Below are positions 54,743-63,360 of a stretch of DNA of 64,000 nt, piece after piece. The translations under genes were made by a program, and so were the position numbers. The notes below the pieces were generated by a model. That model was not told where the DNA came from. It worked only from the letters and a program-made list of their open reading frames with translations, and did not search any database. Source of the stretch: Pseudoalteromonas shioyasakiensis (GTDB taxonomy: Bacteria > Pseudomonadota > Gammaproteobacteria > Enterobacterales > Alteromonadaceae); NCBI RefSeq assembly GCF_024518675.1, contig NZ_JANIGL010000003.1:1-64000 (forward strand), given 5' to 3'. The number at the start of each line of letters is the position of its first letter. The stretch's first letter is position 1.

Positions 54743-56608
54743 TTAATAGTAACTAAATTCTTTAATTTCTAATGTGTTGCTTAATATTGTCTCTGCTGCG
54801 CTGGGCATTTTGCGCCACATTAGATTAAATCCAGTAATTTTTTGCGCAGACCACGTAACAGAGTTACCAAAGCCAAACTGCTTAAATTCACTAAAAGGAA
54901 GGTCGATTGTGTGCCATTGAGCGCTGGGTTTTACTAGCACACTAAAGTTGTCCCAGTCTTTCACATCACTGTGGTAGATTGCTAAAGCAAATGGCACTGT
55001 AGACCCTTTATAAGTAAGTCGCACACCGGTATAGGCTGATGCATCTACTGGCTGTGCGTACTTTATTTCAGCACCCGCCCAAGCACCAAAGTTAGTTGGT
55101 TTAGCGACCGCAGTCTCAATTGTTAAATACTGGGGACTTGGCGTTAATATAACACTTGATTGGCCACCCATAACCTCATCACTTAACTCCTGCCAAGGTG
55201 ATTGGCCGTTAAAGTCATCAATACTTTGTTGTGTCTTTGTACTTTGCGCTGCTTGATTACATGCAGGGCCTTGTGGTTCGATTTTAGCATTTTCGCTTAG
55301 TAGCTCTTCTCGGTTAACTTGTTGACCCGACTTATAAACCTGTGAAATTGTATGTATAGCGCTTATATCTTCAATGGGGTTTTGCTCTAGCAAGATAAAG
55401 CTTGCCTCAAAACCCGTTGCTAGCTGGCCGATATTTTTACTTTGATTTATTGCCTGTGCGCCATTAACTGTTGCTGCATCAATAATTTGTGCATTCGTTA
55501 AGCCCGCCTTTTTTAGCGCGTCAATCTCGTTATGCAAGCCTAAACCATGCAACGTGTAAGGGTTGCCCGCATCTGAGCCTGTGCCAATCATAACGCCCGC
55601 CTGCTGTAACTTTTGAATATTAGCGTAGGCAATACTGCGTGCTTGCCAGCTGTGCTCTTTCCATTTTGATGGCGCAGGCACGTTCTCAAATAAGCAGCCT
55701 TGCAGTTTATTTGGTACGGGTTTTAATAACTCAGATTGCGAGCTTAATGCGTGATTATGTTTTTCATCACTGTGATTATGGTAAACCGCAAGGGTAGGAA
55801 TATAAGTCACCTTATTTTGCTTCATTAAGGCAATAAACTCATCATCAATCGCTTCACTATTAATACCATGAGCAAGCGCAGTGGCCCCCGCTTTTATGGC
55901 TCTTTTACCATCCGCTAATGTAGATACGTGCACAAAGTAAGGTAAGCCAGCGGCTTTAGATCGTTTACCAAGTTGTGCTAATTGGCTATCTGTGAGTGAG
56001 CTGCCAGTACCACCAAATGTTTCAATCACTGCTTTAGTAAGATTTGGATTGGTAGCCATATGCTGTTGCCATAATCCATCAATGTCGCTGTCATTACTGA
56101 TTTCATAAACGCTGCCACCAAATTGAGTGCCATGACCACCCGGGTTGGTAAATAAGGTGCCGGCATAAAATAAGTTAGGGGTGGTCTGCGTCGCTTTTAG
56201 TTTTGCCGCTTCATCAAGGGTTTGTTGAAATGAAAACAAATCAACAATATTAGTCACACCTAAGTATAAATTAGCATTGAAATGCGATTTTACCGGTAAA
56301 TATTGAAACTCTGTGAAATTGCTCCCTGAAGAACCTAAATGTACGTGCAAATCAATCAGCCCAGGTAATGCAAATTGATTATTCGTATTAAAGATATTAT
56401 CAGCCTGCTGCTTCTCGCTCGACGCCTTAGTAATGTTTACTATTTTTCCGTCATCAATATAAATACTACTCGGCGCAGAAAAGCCTTGCGATTCATGTTG
56501 GTATATACGTACGTTATCAACTCGCAAATCAATGGCGTATGCATTCAATTGAGCGACTAAACATAATCCGGTGAATGTTTTTGTTACAGCTCTTGTTATA
56601 GCTTTCAT
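54743..56608 (-). CDS. Exported amidohydrolase fused to a CIA30-type domain
   Basis: A 621-residue protein with signal peptide (to NAYA). Residues about 27-440 are a metal-dependent amidohydrolase of the imidazolonepropionase/prolidase-like group: LPGLIDLHVHLG (His88, His90), a candidate carboxylated Lys in NLTKAVIETFGG, HVSTLADGKRAIKAGATALAHG and GTGSDAGNPYTLHG. From about 465 to the end it matches the CIA30 galactose-binding-like fold, with SDEVMGGQSS as signature. The fusion of the two is unusual; the second part might bind substrate or polymer. AAGGA stands before the ATG. The substrate is unknown, possibly a peptide-like compound. Confidence 0.85.
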   Translation of the reverse strand: MKAITRAVTKTFTGLCLVAQLNAYAIDLRVDNVRIYQHESQGFSAPSSIYIDDGKIVNITKASSEKQQADNIFNTNNQFALPGLIDLHVHLGSSGSNFTEFQYLPVKSHFNANLYLGVTNIVDLFSFQQTLDEAAKLKATQTTPNLFYAGTLFTNPGGHGTQFGGSVYEISNDSDIDGLWQQHMATNPNLTKAVIETFGGTGSSLTDSQLAQLGKRSKAAGLPYFVHVSTLADGKRAIKAGATALAHGINSEAIDDEFIALMKQNKVTYIPTLAVYHNHSDEKHNHALSSQSELLKPVPNKLQGCLFENVPAPSKWKEHSWQARSIAYANIQKLQQAGVMIGTGSDAGNPYTLHGLGLHNEIDALKKAGLTNAQIIDAATVNGAQAINQSKNIGQLATGFEASFILLEQNPIEDISAIHTISQVYKSGQQVNREELLSENAKIEPQGPACNQAAQSTKTQQSIDDFNGQSPWQELSDEVMGGQSSVILTPSPQYLTIETAVAKPTNFGAWAGAEIKYAQPVDASAYTGVRLTYKGSTVPFALAIYHSDVKDWDNFSVLVKPSAQWHTIDLPFSEFKQFGFGNSVTWSAQKITGFNLMWRKMPSAAETILSNTLEIKEFSYY

Positions 56609-56772
56609 TTTAAATTCCTTATCAATACAATTTCTGAGTTGTTGATATGAAATTTAGCGCTTTAAATTACACTATTCAGTAATGTTTGGCTGAACCGACA
56701 CAATTTGCACTTGAATCGACATTTATTAATAACTTCACTTTTTACCTTGCTCCTTGAATCTTCCACCTCAGC

Positions 56773-56789
56773 TGTAAACCCCCATTACG
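56773..56789. repeat. Dispersed palindrome, copy 7
   Basis: TGTAAA-CCCCC-ATTACG; the first 16 bases equal copy 6. It is intergenic, between the amidohydrolase and DPP-IV genes. Confidence 0.7.
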
Positions 56790-56798
56790 TTTTGATTA

Positions 56799-56834
56799 AA
56801 AAAGCCGCACACTAATAATTAGTATGCGGCTTCA
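56799..56834 (-). terminator. Terminator of the DPP-IV gene
   Basis: AAGCCGCACACTAAT and ATTAGTATGCGGCTT form a 15-bp stem with one mismatch; on the minus strand it runs into a T tract (56798-56803 in reverse). It lies 23 bases after the stop. Confidence 0.9.
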
Positions 56835-56856
56835 GTATTTTACTTTTTTAAATCGA

Positions 56857-59199
56857 TTACTTAGTTAATAAGTTATTTTCAAAAAACTCGGCCATCATAG
56901 TGTGATAGTGCAGGGCAGTGCCTTTACCTTCACGTAGGCTGTGTGAACGGTTTGGGTATGAGAAAAACTCAAACTGTTTATTGTGCTTAACGAGTTCGTC
57001 AATTAAACGCTCTGAGCCTTGGTAATGCACGTTATCATCGCCAGTGCCGTGAATCAGCAATAGCTTACCCGTTAGGTTTTTAGCAAAGGTGATAGGCGAG
57101 GTGTTATCGTAGCTCTCAGGATCGATATTTGGGTTACCCGCGTAACGCTCTTGGTAAATAGTGTCGTATAAACGTATATCTGGCACTGGCGCAGAGGCAA
57201 TACCCACTTTAAATTTATCACCGTGGCGGAACAGTAAGTTAAGGGTTGAACTGCCACCACCTGAGTGGCCCCACACGCCAACGCGGTCGGTGTCTATTAC
57301 ATCCCAACGTTTTGCCATAGCATCTAGCGCATCAACTTGATCTTGCACGGTGACAGAGCCGATTTTTTTATAAATCGATTTGCGCCAATCGCGGCCTTTT
57401 GGTGCACGTGTACCGCGGTTATCAACCGATGCGACAATAAAACCTTTTTGCGTTAACAGTGATTTATACAAGTAGCTATTGCCTTCCCAGCGGTCTTGTA
57501 CTGTTGAGCCCCACGGTTCGCCGTATACGTAAAACACAATCGGGTATTTTTTACTTTTATCCATGTTCTCTGGGAACATAATGTAGCCATCAAGCTCGGT
57601 ACCATCTTGCGCATTCACTTTAAAAAACTCATGGCTTGGTAAGCTTTGCTCAGCAAGTTTTTCTTTCAGCTCATTATTTTCAACTAAGGTTTTAACATTA
57701 CTGTGATCGCTTACTTTAATGATTTCTTTGGTTGGTGGGGTGCCAAATTTAGAATAGCTGTGCATTGCCCATGAGGCATCCTTAGACATGTAATAGCTGT
57801 TAGAGCCTTCAAACTCATCAGGGGTTACACGCACAGGTTTGCTACTGCCATCAAGCGGTGTGCTGTATAAATAACGCTGACCAGGATCGTTTGGCGAGGC
57901 AATAAAGTACATGACATTTTTGTCTTCATTGATAGTGAGCATATCAACAATATCGTAATCGCCAGGCGTTAGGTCAATAATGCTTTTGCCATCGCGCGAT
58001 ACACGGTAAAGATGACGCCAGCCGTCACGTTCGCTGTGCCAAATAAAGAATTTGCCGTCTTTTGACCAATTGGCTTTATAAAACCATTCAATAAAGGCAT
58101 CATCTTTGTCTTCTAAAATTTTAGTCAGTTGCTGCTTTTGCCAGTCAAATAACCATACCTTATTGTGGCTTTGCGGGCGGTTTAAGTCTTGGATCATTAA
58201 CTCATTCCCAGTACCTGCCCAGCTAATACGCGGAATGTAGCGGTCGCGGTTGTCGCCTTCAAGCTCAGCCCAACGGGTTTGTTTGTCGCTAAGGCTTACC
58301 ACACCAACACGTACTGCTGAGTTGGTTTCACCGGCTTTAGGGTAAGGGAATTCTTTTAGAGTAGGGTAGAGCTCATCGGTGTTGTTGATCATAGTGAAAA
58401 ATTTAACGTCGCTGGTATCAAGCTGCCAATAAGCAATTGATTTGTTATCTGGGCTCCAACGAAAGCCATCAGCAATGGTGAACTCTTCTTCGTACACCCA
58501 ATCAAAGTTGCCGTTAACAATAGTGGCGCTGCCATCGGTTGTAAGCGCTGTTACATCGTTACTACCAACCGCTTGCATATAAATGTTGTTATCGCGCACG
58601 TAAGCCACTTTTGAGCTATCTGGCGAGAACTTAGCAAACATTAACTTAGTTGGCTCAACGTCTGCACCACCTAATTGCTGTAATTGGTTGGTCTCTAGAT
58701 TGAGTAACCAAAAATCTCCGCGGCTGCGTGAACGCCAAACTTGCTCGCTATTGGTAAATACCATAAGCCATTTACCGTCTTTTGACCATTGGTAGCTTTC
58801 GATTGCCAACGGCTCATCAACGCCTTCTGGGTGTAGCTTTTCAAACTCAACCAACACTTTACGGCCCGTACCGTCAGCATTGTAAAATACAATGTCGTTA
58901 CCTTTTACGCCGTGCTCTTTGTCGTCATCGGCTTTGCTATTATCAGCGTCGTCTTTTTTATCTTTTTCGCTTTCGCGTTCTTCAAGTACGGTGTAGCCAG
59001 TGCCATCGTCTAGCCATTTAAAGTACGTGCTACGTTGTGCTTTAAAGTATTTATCTTTATAGATTTGCTCAAGGGTGAGTGGATTACTAACTTGGCTCAT
59101 CGCAGTATTCCCTGTGGTATTTTGTGTTACAGAGCAGCCTGATAACGAAAGCCCGGTGAGTACTGACAGTACTAAAACCGAGGATTTAAGTAGTTTCAT
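56857..59199 (-). CDS. Dipeptidyl peptidase IV family lipoprotein (S9B)
   Basis: A 780-residue prolyl peptidase, lipid-anchored through Cys22 (lipobox LSGC). An N-terminal eight-bladed propeller (WSPDNKSIAYWQLD, DWVYEEEF with the double Glu of the S1 recognition site) precedes the alpha/beta hydrolase domain. The triad is Ser646 in WGHSGGGSS, Asp722 in GDDNVHY and His753 in NRSHSL. It removes N-terminal X-Pro dipeptides at the cell surface. An acidic Lys/Asp-rich insert (EKDKKDDADNSKADDDK) near 79-95 is atypical. It probably serves protein degradation for nutrition. Confidence 0.95.
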   Translation of the reverse strand: MKLLKSSVLVLSVLTGLSLSGCSVTQNTTGNTAMSQVSNPLTLEQIYKDKYFKAQRSTYFKWLDDGTGYTVLEERESEKDKKDDADNSKADDDKEHGVKGNDIVFYNADGTGRKVLVEFEKLHPEGVDEPLAIESYQWSKDGKWLMVFTNSEQVWRSRSRGDFWLLNLETNQLQQLGGADVEPTKLMFAKFSPDSSKVAYVRDNNIYMQAVGSNDVTALTTDGSATIVNGNFDWVYEEEFTIADGFRWSPDNKSIAYWQLDTSDVKFFTMINNTDELYPTLKEFPYPKAGETNSAVRVGVVSLSDKQTRWAELEGDNRDRYIPRISWAGTGNELMIQDLNRPQSHNKVWLFDWQKQQLTKILEDKDDAFIEWFYKANWSKDGKFFIWHSERDGWRHLYRVSRDGKSIIDLTPGDYDIVDMLTINEDKNVMYFIASPNDPGQRYLYSTPLDGSSKPVRVTPDEFEGSNSYYMSKDASWAMHSYSKFGTPPTKEIIKVSDHSNVKTLVENNELKEKLAEQSLPSHEFFKVNAQDGTELDGYIMFPENMDKSKKYPIVFYVYGEPWGSTVQDRWEGNSYLYKSLLTQKGFIVASVDNRGTRAPKGRDWRKSIYKKIGSVTVQDQVDALDAMAKRWDVIDTDRVGVWGHSGGGSSTLNLLFRHGDKFKVGIASAPVPDIRLYDTIYQERYAGNPNIDPESYDNTSPITFAKNLTGKLLLIHGTGDDNVHYQGSERLIDELVKHNKQFEFFSYPNRSHSLREGKGTALHYHTMMAEFFENNLLTK

Positions 59200-59413
59200 G
59201 TGGAGATCCTAAATGCGCATAGCGCTTATTGTAATTATTTATGTGAGTTATATCACTTTAGCAAAAAATACCTTTAAGATCTGAACGTTTGTCGCAATAT
59301 AGGTAAGGTTAAGCTCAAAAGCGATAAATTAAAATTTCCTCGTAAATAAATTGTAGGTTGAGCTGCACAAAGTGCTTTTCAGCTTTTTCACAGCGCAACC
59401 TTCACTGCAAACT
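59200..59413. other. Intergenic region with a nested stem structure
   Basis: AGGTTG (59355-59360) is inverted as CAACCT (59396-59401); inside, AGCTG (59361-59365) pairs with CAGCT (59380-59384). Read on the minus strand the structure lies just after the thiopurine methyltransferase stop and may end that transcript. The rest shows nothing I can name. Confidence 0.4.
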
Positions 59414-60046
59414 TTAATTTAAGTACCAAATTACATTATTAGCACTCACTTGCCCTTTTAAGCCACCTGCAACAGGCTCTTCACACAATAAGTAAACTTT
59501 ATAATGCGCTGCATAAAGTGCTTGTATTTCGCTTGCTACGACACTAAAAGGAGGGCCTGCCATTTCATTATGATCATACTCAAATACCGCCAAAAGCTGC
59601 GGCGCATTGCCTGTTATTTCAATAAGGTGTTGGCTGTAGTTTTCTCTAATTTCATTGGGTAGGGCAACAAGTGCTGCGCGATCATATATCGCATCAACTT
59701 TAGTTAATAGCGACTTGTTAACGTTAAAAATATCACCAACCCAAACAGTTAAATTACCAGCGCTGTAGCATTTTAGTTGATCATGCTTGCTAATAGTGGG
59801 GGTAAGCGAAAGCTCACTAAAGAGCTGCGAAATAGCAATTTCGCTTAATTCAGCACCGATGACTTTTAAGCCTTTATTCAACAAATAATGAATATCGTAA
59901 GTTTTACCGCACAATGGCACAAAAACGGTACCTTCTTGCTGTAAATTTAACTTAGTAAAATAACGATCTAAATAGTGGTTTACTTCACCTTCGTGAAAGC
60001 CAATTTCGTTTTTTTCCCAACGTTCATGCCAATGATTTGCGTCCAT
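59414..60046 (-). CDS. tpm: Thiopurine S-methyltransferase family protein
   Basis: A 210-residue cytosolic SAM-dependent methyltransferase. The start MDANHWHERWEKNEIGFHEGEVNHYL, VFVPLCGKTYDIHYLLNKG and VDAIYDRAALVALPNEIRENY are diagnostic of TPMT; the bacterial enzymes methylate selenium and tellurium oxyanions and thiopurines. GAGGAA lies just before the ATG. A Fur-like box lies about 45 bases upstream, between this gene and the divergent LysR gene. Confidence 0.92.
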   Translation of the reverse strand: MDANHWHERWEKNEIGFHEGEVNHYLDRYFTKLNLQQEGTVFVPLCGKTYDIHYLLNKGLKVIGAELSEIAISQLFSELSLTPTISKHDQLKCYSAGNLTVWVGDIFNVNKSLLTKVDAIYDRAALVALPNEIRENYSQHLIEITGNAPQLLAVFEYDHNEMAGPPFSVVASEIQALYAAHYKVYLLCEEPVAGGLKGQVSANNVIWYLN

Positions 60047-60090
60047 TTTGATTCCTCATATTAAAGCTGAAACAAGCTAATTTATAATAT

Positions 60091-60109
60091 AAACAATGAT
60101 AATCACTTG
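60091..60109. promoter_or_regulatory. Candidate Fur box between tpm and a LysR gene
   Basis: AAACAATGATAATCACTTG contains the 11-base core AATGATAATCA of the classical 19-bp Fur site; about 14 of 19 positions agree with the consensus. It lies in the divergent promoter region, so it could affect both genes. Confidence 0.5.
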
Positions 60110-60162
60110 CAAAAATGTTAGATATAACAAATAAATCAAACTTAAATTGCAAAAGTGGAATC

Positions 60163-61053
60163 ATGTTAGACGATATTGTGTTATTTGTGCACATAGTGCA
60201 ACAAGGTGGCTTGTCCCAAGCAGGGCAGTACTTATCGCTCCCTGCGGCAACCGTTACACGGCGGCTACAACGTCTTGAATCTCGGCTTGGGCAAAAGCTG
60301 CTGCATCGCTCTGCGCGCCAGTGTACCTTGACTCAACAAGGCCAAGTTTACTATCAAAGCTACGCCAGTTTAGTTGACCAATTTGAACAAACCAGCCATC
60401 AACTTAATCAACAAAAAGAACAGCTCAATGGCAAGTTAAAAGTACTTGCACCACTTAATATTTGCCATGGTTTTTTAAGGCCAATGTGGTTGTCGTTCAC
60501 TAAAGCGTACCCTGACATTCAATTAGAGCTTATTTTAAGCAATCAACTAGAAGACATAATAAAAAGCCAAGCCGATATAGCCCTACGAATAGGACCACAG
60601 GAAGATTCGCTATTACAACAAAAAAAGCTCGGACAAGCAGACTCTATTTTAGTGGCGACCCCTAGCTATTTAGCTAATAGCACGAAGTTAGAGGAGCCAA
60701 GTGACCTTAAACAACACCGTTTAATTGGCACAACATTGAGAAATAATTGGCCACTTACTAATAACCAAACTCGCGCCAGTTACACACATATGTGCCGCTT
60801 TAGCAGTATTTATAACGATACAGGCTTTGTGAAGTATCAACTATGTGATCATCAAGGGGTAGGTTTACTGCCGCGCTTTGAAATTATAAACGAGCTTAAA
60901 ACGGGCGAGTTAGTAAGGGTGTTATCAGCTTGGCAAAGTTTGCCAAGGGAGATTTTTGCTATTTGGCCAAGTGGGCGTTTACTTAGTAAAAAATCGGTTT
61001 GTTTACGTGATTACATGCACGCTTTTATTCAACAGCAGCTACCAGAGGGCTAA
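60163..61053 (+). CDS. LysR family transcriptional regulator
   Basis: A LysR regulator of about 296 residues: helix-turn-helix LSQAGQYLSLPAATVTRRLQRLESRLGQKLLHRSARQCTLT, then the effector domain (PLNICHGFLRPMWLSFTKAYPDIQLEL). I start at the ATG at 60163 (GTGGA upstream; the domain begins at MLDDIVLFVHIVQQ) instead of 60115. It is divergent from tpm and its stop overlaps the stop of the DJ-1-like gene. Near its 3' end, 60983-61000 repeats 18 bases of the intergenic repeats at the left edge. Confidence 0.9.
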   Translation: MLDDIVLFVHIVQQGGLSQAGQYLSLPAATVTRRLQRLESRLGQKLLHRSARQCTLTQQGQVYYQSYASLVDQFEQTSHQLNQQKEQLNGKLKVLAPLNICHGFLRPMWLSFTKAYPDIQLELILSNQLEDIIKSQADIALRIGPQEDSLLQQKKLGQADSILVATPSYLANSTKLEEPSDLKQHRLIGTTLRNNWPLTNNQTRASYTHMCRFSSIYNDTGFVKYQLCDHQGVGLLPRFEIINELKTGELVRVLSAWQSLPREIFAIWPSGRLLSKKSVCLRDYMHAFIQQQLPEG

Positions 61054-61628
61054 GTTTTTTTATGCCACTGATATTCCATTTGCTTTGCTGTAAGTTCTGC
61101 ATGTTCAGGGCTTATCAACTGCGCAACTAACGCTAAGCTCATATCTATTCCCGCAGAAATACCGCCTGAGGTGGTAAATTTACCTTGTGATAGCCAACGC
61201 TTATTTGCAATCACCTTTAGGCTTGGAAACATATTAGCCAGATCGGCTTGATCTTCCCAATGTGTGGTAACCGTTAAACCGTCTAATAAACCTGCTTTTG
61301 CTAGTAAGAATGCTCCGGTACATACTGAAGCAACGTGCTTTGCAGAATCAGCTGTTTGTTTGATCCAGTTAATTACTTGCGGTTTAATTAATTCAGCAGT
61401 ATGTACACCACCGACAACAATCAGCACATCTATGGCTGGATGATCAGCAAAACTGTAATGGGGGTTTACAACAAAACCACCTCGAGCTGTAACGAGACTT
61501 TTGTGCTCAGCCACCAAAAATACCTGCCAGTTATTATCTGCCAAACGCTTTGCCGTGCTAAACACTTCATATGGGCCAGAAAAATCCAGCACTTCTGCAT
61601 TATCGTAAATATAAATACCAATGTTCAT
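61050..61628 (-). CDS. DJ-1/PfpI family protein
   Basis: A 192-residue member of the DJ-1/PfpI (class I glutamine amidotransferase-like) superfamily. The nucleophile elbow is VCTGAFLLAKAGLL (Cys103), followed by TTHWED (His123), and an early Glu is in YEVF. The layout is that of the isocyanide-hydratase/AraC-N-terminal-like branch, without a DNA-binding domain. The function is unknown: hydratase, deglycase-like or stress role. It starts 12 bases after rmuC, so the two probably form an operon. Confidence 0.87.
   Translation of the reverse strand: MNIGIYIYDNAEVLDFSGPYEVFSTAKRLADNNWQVFLVAEHKSLVTARGGFVVNPHYSFADHPAIDVLIVVGGVHTAELIKPQVINWIKQTADSAKHVASVCTGAFLLAKAGLLDGLTVTTHWEDQADLANMFPSLKVIANKRWLSQGKFTTSGGISAGIDMSLALVAQLISPEHAELTAKQMEYQWHKKT
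61453..61469. repeat. Dispersed palindrome, copy 8, inside the DJ-1-like gene
   Basis: TGTAAT-GGGGG-TTTACA, the exact reverse complement of copy 6, lies within the coding sequence. Confidence 0.75.
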
Positions 61629-61640
61629 ACTGAGTGCTTC

Positions 61641-63122
61641 TTAAGTAGGTTTAGATTCATCTAGCTCTAATTGCGCTCGCTCCAAGGTTTCGGCTGGTAA
61701 CTCTTTTTGTACAGAAACCCCTAGCTCTTTAAACTCAGAAGCTTGTTTAATTAGGTTGCCTTTACCACGATATAACTGCGAAAACGCTTTATCATAGCTT
61801 TCTTTGGCTTTATCTAACTGTTTACCTACGCCTTCCATACTTAATAAAAAGCCATTAAGTTTGCTGTAAAAACGTTCCGCGCGGTTTGCCAGCTCTTTTG
61901 AATACTTCGTTTGCTCTTCAAAACGCCAAAGTTGTTTAACAATATTCAAGCTAGTTAAAAGGGTAGTGGGTGTGGCAACCAGTATATTTTGTTCAATAGC
62001 TTGTTGGTAAATATCGCTTTGATATTTTAGGGCTTCAACAAAGGCAGATTCTATCGGCACAAACATGATCACCACTTCAGGGGAGTTAAGCCCGGGTAGC
62101 CGGTCGTATGACTTACTAGCTAGTTCGTTAATACGAGCTTTAACCGCTTCCACATGCTCTTTAATCGCTTGTTGCGCTTGTAAGTCGTCATCTGCATTTA
62201 CAAAGCGTGTATAGGCATTTAACGATGTTTTAGCATCAATAACTAAGTGACGCCCTTGGGGTAAATACACTACTACATCTGGGCGCAAACGACCGTCTTC
62301 AGTATTAAACGAAACCTCACGCTCATAGTCAGTACCAGCACGCAGTCCTGCGCTGTCGAGCACGTTTTCGAGCATTAATTCCCCCCAATTCCCTTGAGTT
62401 TTCTTTTGCCCTTGTAGCGCATTACTTAGCTTATCAGCCTGTTCGGTAACCGCTTGGCTTTTAGCTTGTAAGTGCAGTAACTCAATTTTAAGGGCTTCAC
62501 GTTGTTTTGAGTCTTCAACATGAATAGATTCAAGCTTATCGCGAAACCCTTTTAATTCACCTTGCACGGGCTTTAGCAGTTGTTCTATGCTCTCTTGGTT
62601 AAGGGTTTTAAACTTTTGTGATTTGTCTTCAAGGATTTGGTTTGCCAGGTTTTCAAACTCTTTTTTCAGCTGCTCTTTGCTGTCTTTTATATGTTGTAGT
62701 TGTTGTTCAAAGTGAGTTTGCTTTTGTTCTAGCACGGTACGTAATGAGTTAAGCTCTACATCTCGAGCATTAAATTCACCGCGTAATGAGGTTAAATCGG
62801 CCTCGGCTTTGCGCCAATAATGATTGTACTGCTGACTTTGTTTCTCTTGTTCACTAAAGCGGGTTTTAAAATGTTGTGTTTCGTCTCTTTGTTCTTGGTA
62901 ACTTTGCTCAAGTAAATCTTGTTCATCAACTAATGCCACATATTGTTGCTGCTTTTCATTATATTGAGTTTGTAATAAAGCAAGCTGATGCTGTTGCTCG
63001 TTAAGCTCTTTGTAAAGAGACTTGCGTCGCGCAGCCCCAATCACACTGAAAAGCACAGCACTGAACGTAAAACCTACGCCAACACTAACCCAATCAAAAT
63101 TTGTAAGTAGCTGTAAATACAT
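61641..63122 (-). CDS. rmuC: DNA recombination protein RmuC
   Basis: RmuC limits recombination between inverted repeats and shows a restriction-nuclease-like core. The 493-residue protein has an N-terminal membrane helix (VGVGFTFSAVLFSVIGA), a coiled coil of about 180 residues, and the conserved core from about 245 (GNWGELMLENVLDSAGLRAGTDYE, RPDVVVYLPQGRHLVIDAKTSLNAY, VVIMFVPIESAF, VATPTTLLTSLNIVKQLW). It is the first gene of a likely unit with the DJ-1-like gene. Upstream is the tandem array at the right edge. Confidence 0.95.
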   Translation of the reverse strand: MYLQLLTNFDWVSVGVGFTFSAVLFSVIGAARRKSLYKELNEQQHQLALLQTQYNEKQQQYVALVDEQDLLEQSYQEQRDETQHFKTRFSEQEKQSQQYNHYWRKAEADLTSLRGEFNARDVELNSLRTVLEQKQTHFEQQLQHIKDSKEQLKKEFENLANQILEDKSQKFKTLNQESIEQLLKPVQGELKGFRDKLESIHVEDSKQREALKIELLHLQAKSQAVTEQADKLSNALQGQKKTQGNWGELMLENVLDSAGLRAGTDYEREVSFNTEDGRLRPDVVVYLPQGRHLVIDAKTSLNAYTRFVNADDDLQAQQAIKEHVEAVKARINELASKSYDRLPGLNSPEVVIMFVPIESAFVEALKYQSDIYQQAIEQNILVATPTTLLTSLNIVKQLWRFEEQTKYSKELANRAERFYSKLNGFLLSMEGVGKQLDKAKESYDKAFSQLYRGKGNLIKQASEFKELGVSVQKELPAETLERAQLELDESKPT

Positions 63123-63331
63123 AAATAAACTTAATTAACCAAAAGACAATTCATCATAGCGAATCTAAAAATGCCAAGATAGGTATTTTTACTATTTTAT
63201 TGCAGCGAAAAAATATTACACGGCATTACAAACCCCTTAGTAAAATGCACACAGGTATGTATAAGAATTGAATATAGGTGAAATTTCAATTAGCTAAGGA
63301 ACTATTTAAGTAAGGGGGTTTTAACACAAGT
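63123..63331. other. Intergenic region before the tandem array
   Basis: No gene is visible. It contains a degenerate relative of the dispersed palindrome (TAAGTAAGGGGGTTTTAACA, 63307-63326) and AT-rich sequence that presumably holds the rmuC promoter. Confidence 0.5.
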
Positions 63332-63360
63332 ATAAAAAAGCCAACTCAAAGGGAGCTGGC
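63332..63360 (-). terminator. Repeat-encoded terminator hairpin, unit 1
   Basis: AGCCAACTC and GAGCTGGCT pair with one A-C mismatch; on the minus strand the stem is followed by a T run. The same element recurs in units 2 to 4 at about 63531, 63729 and 63930. In unit 4 the stem is fully paired (AGCCAGCTC / GAGCTGGCT). Confidence 0.7.
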
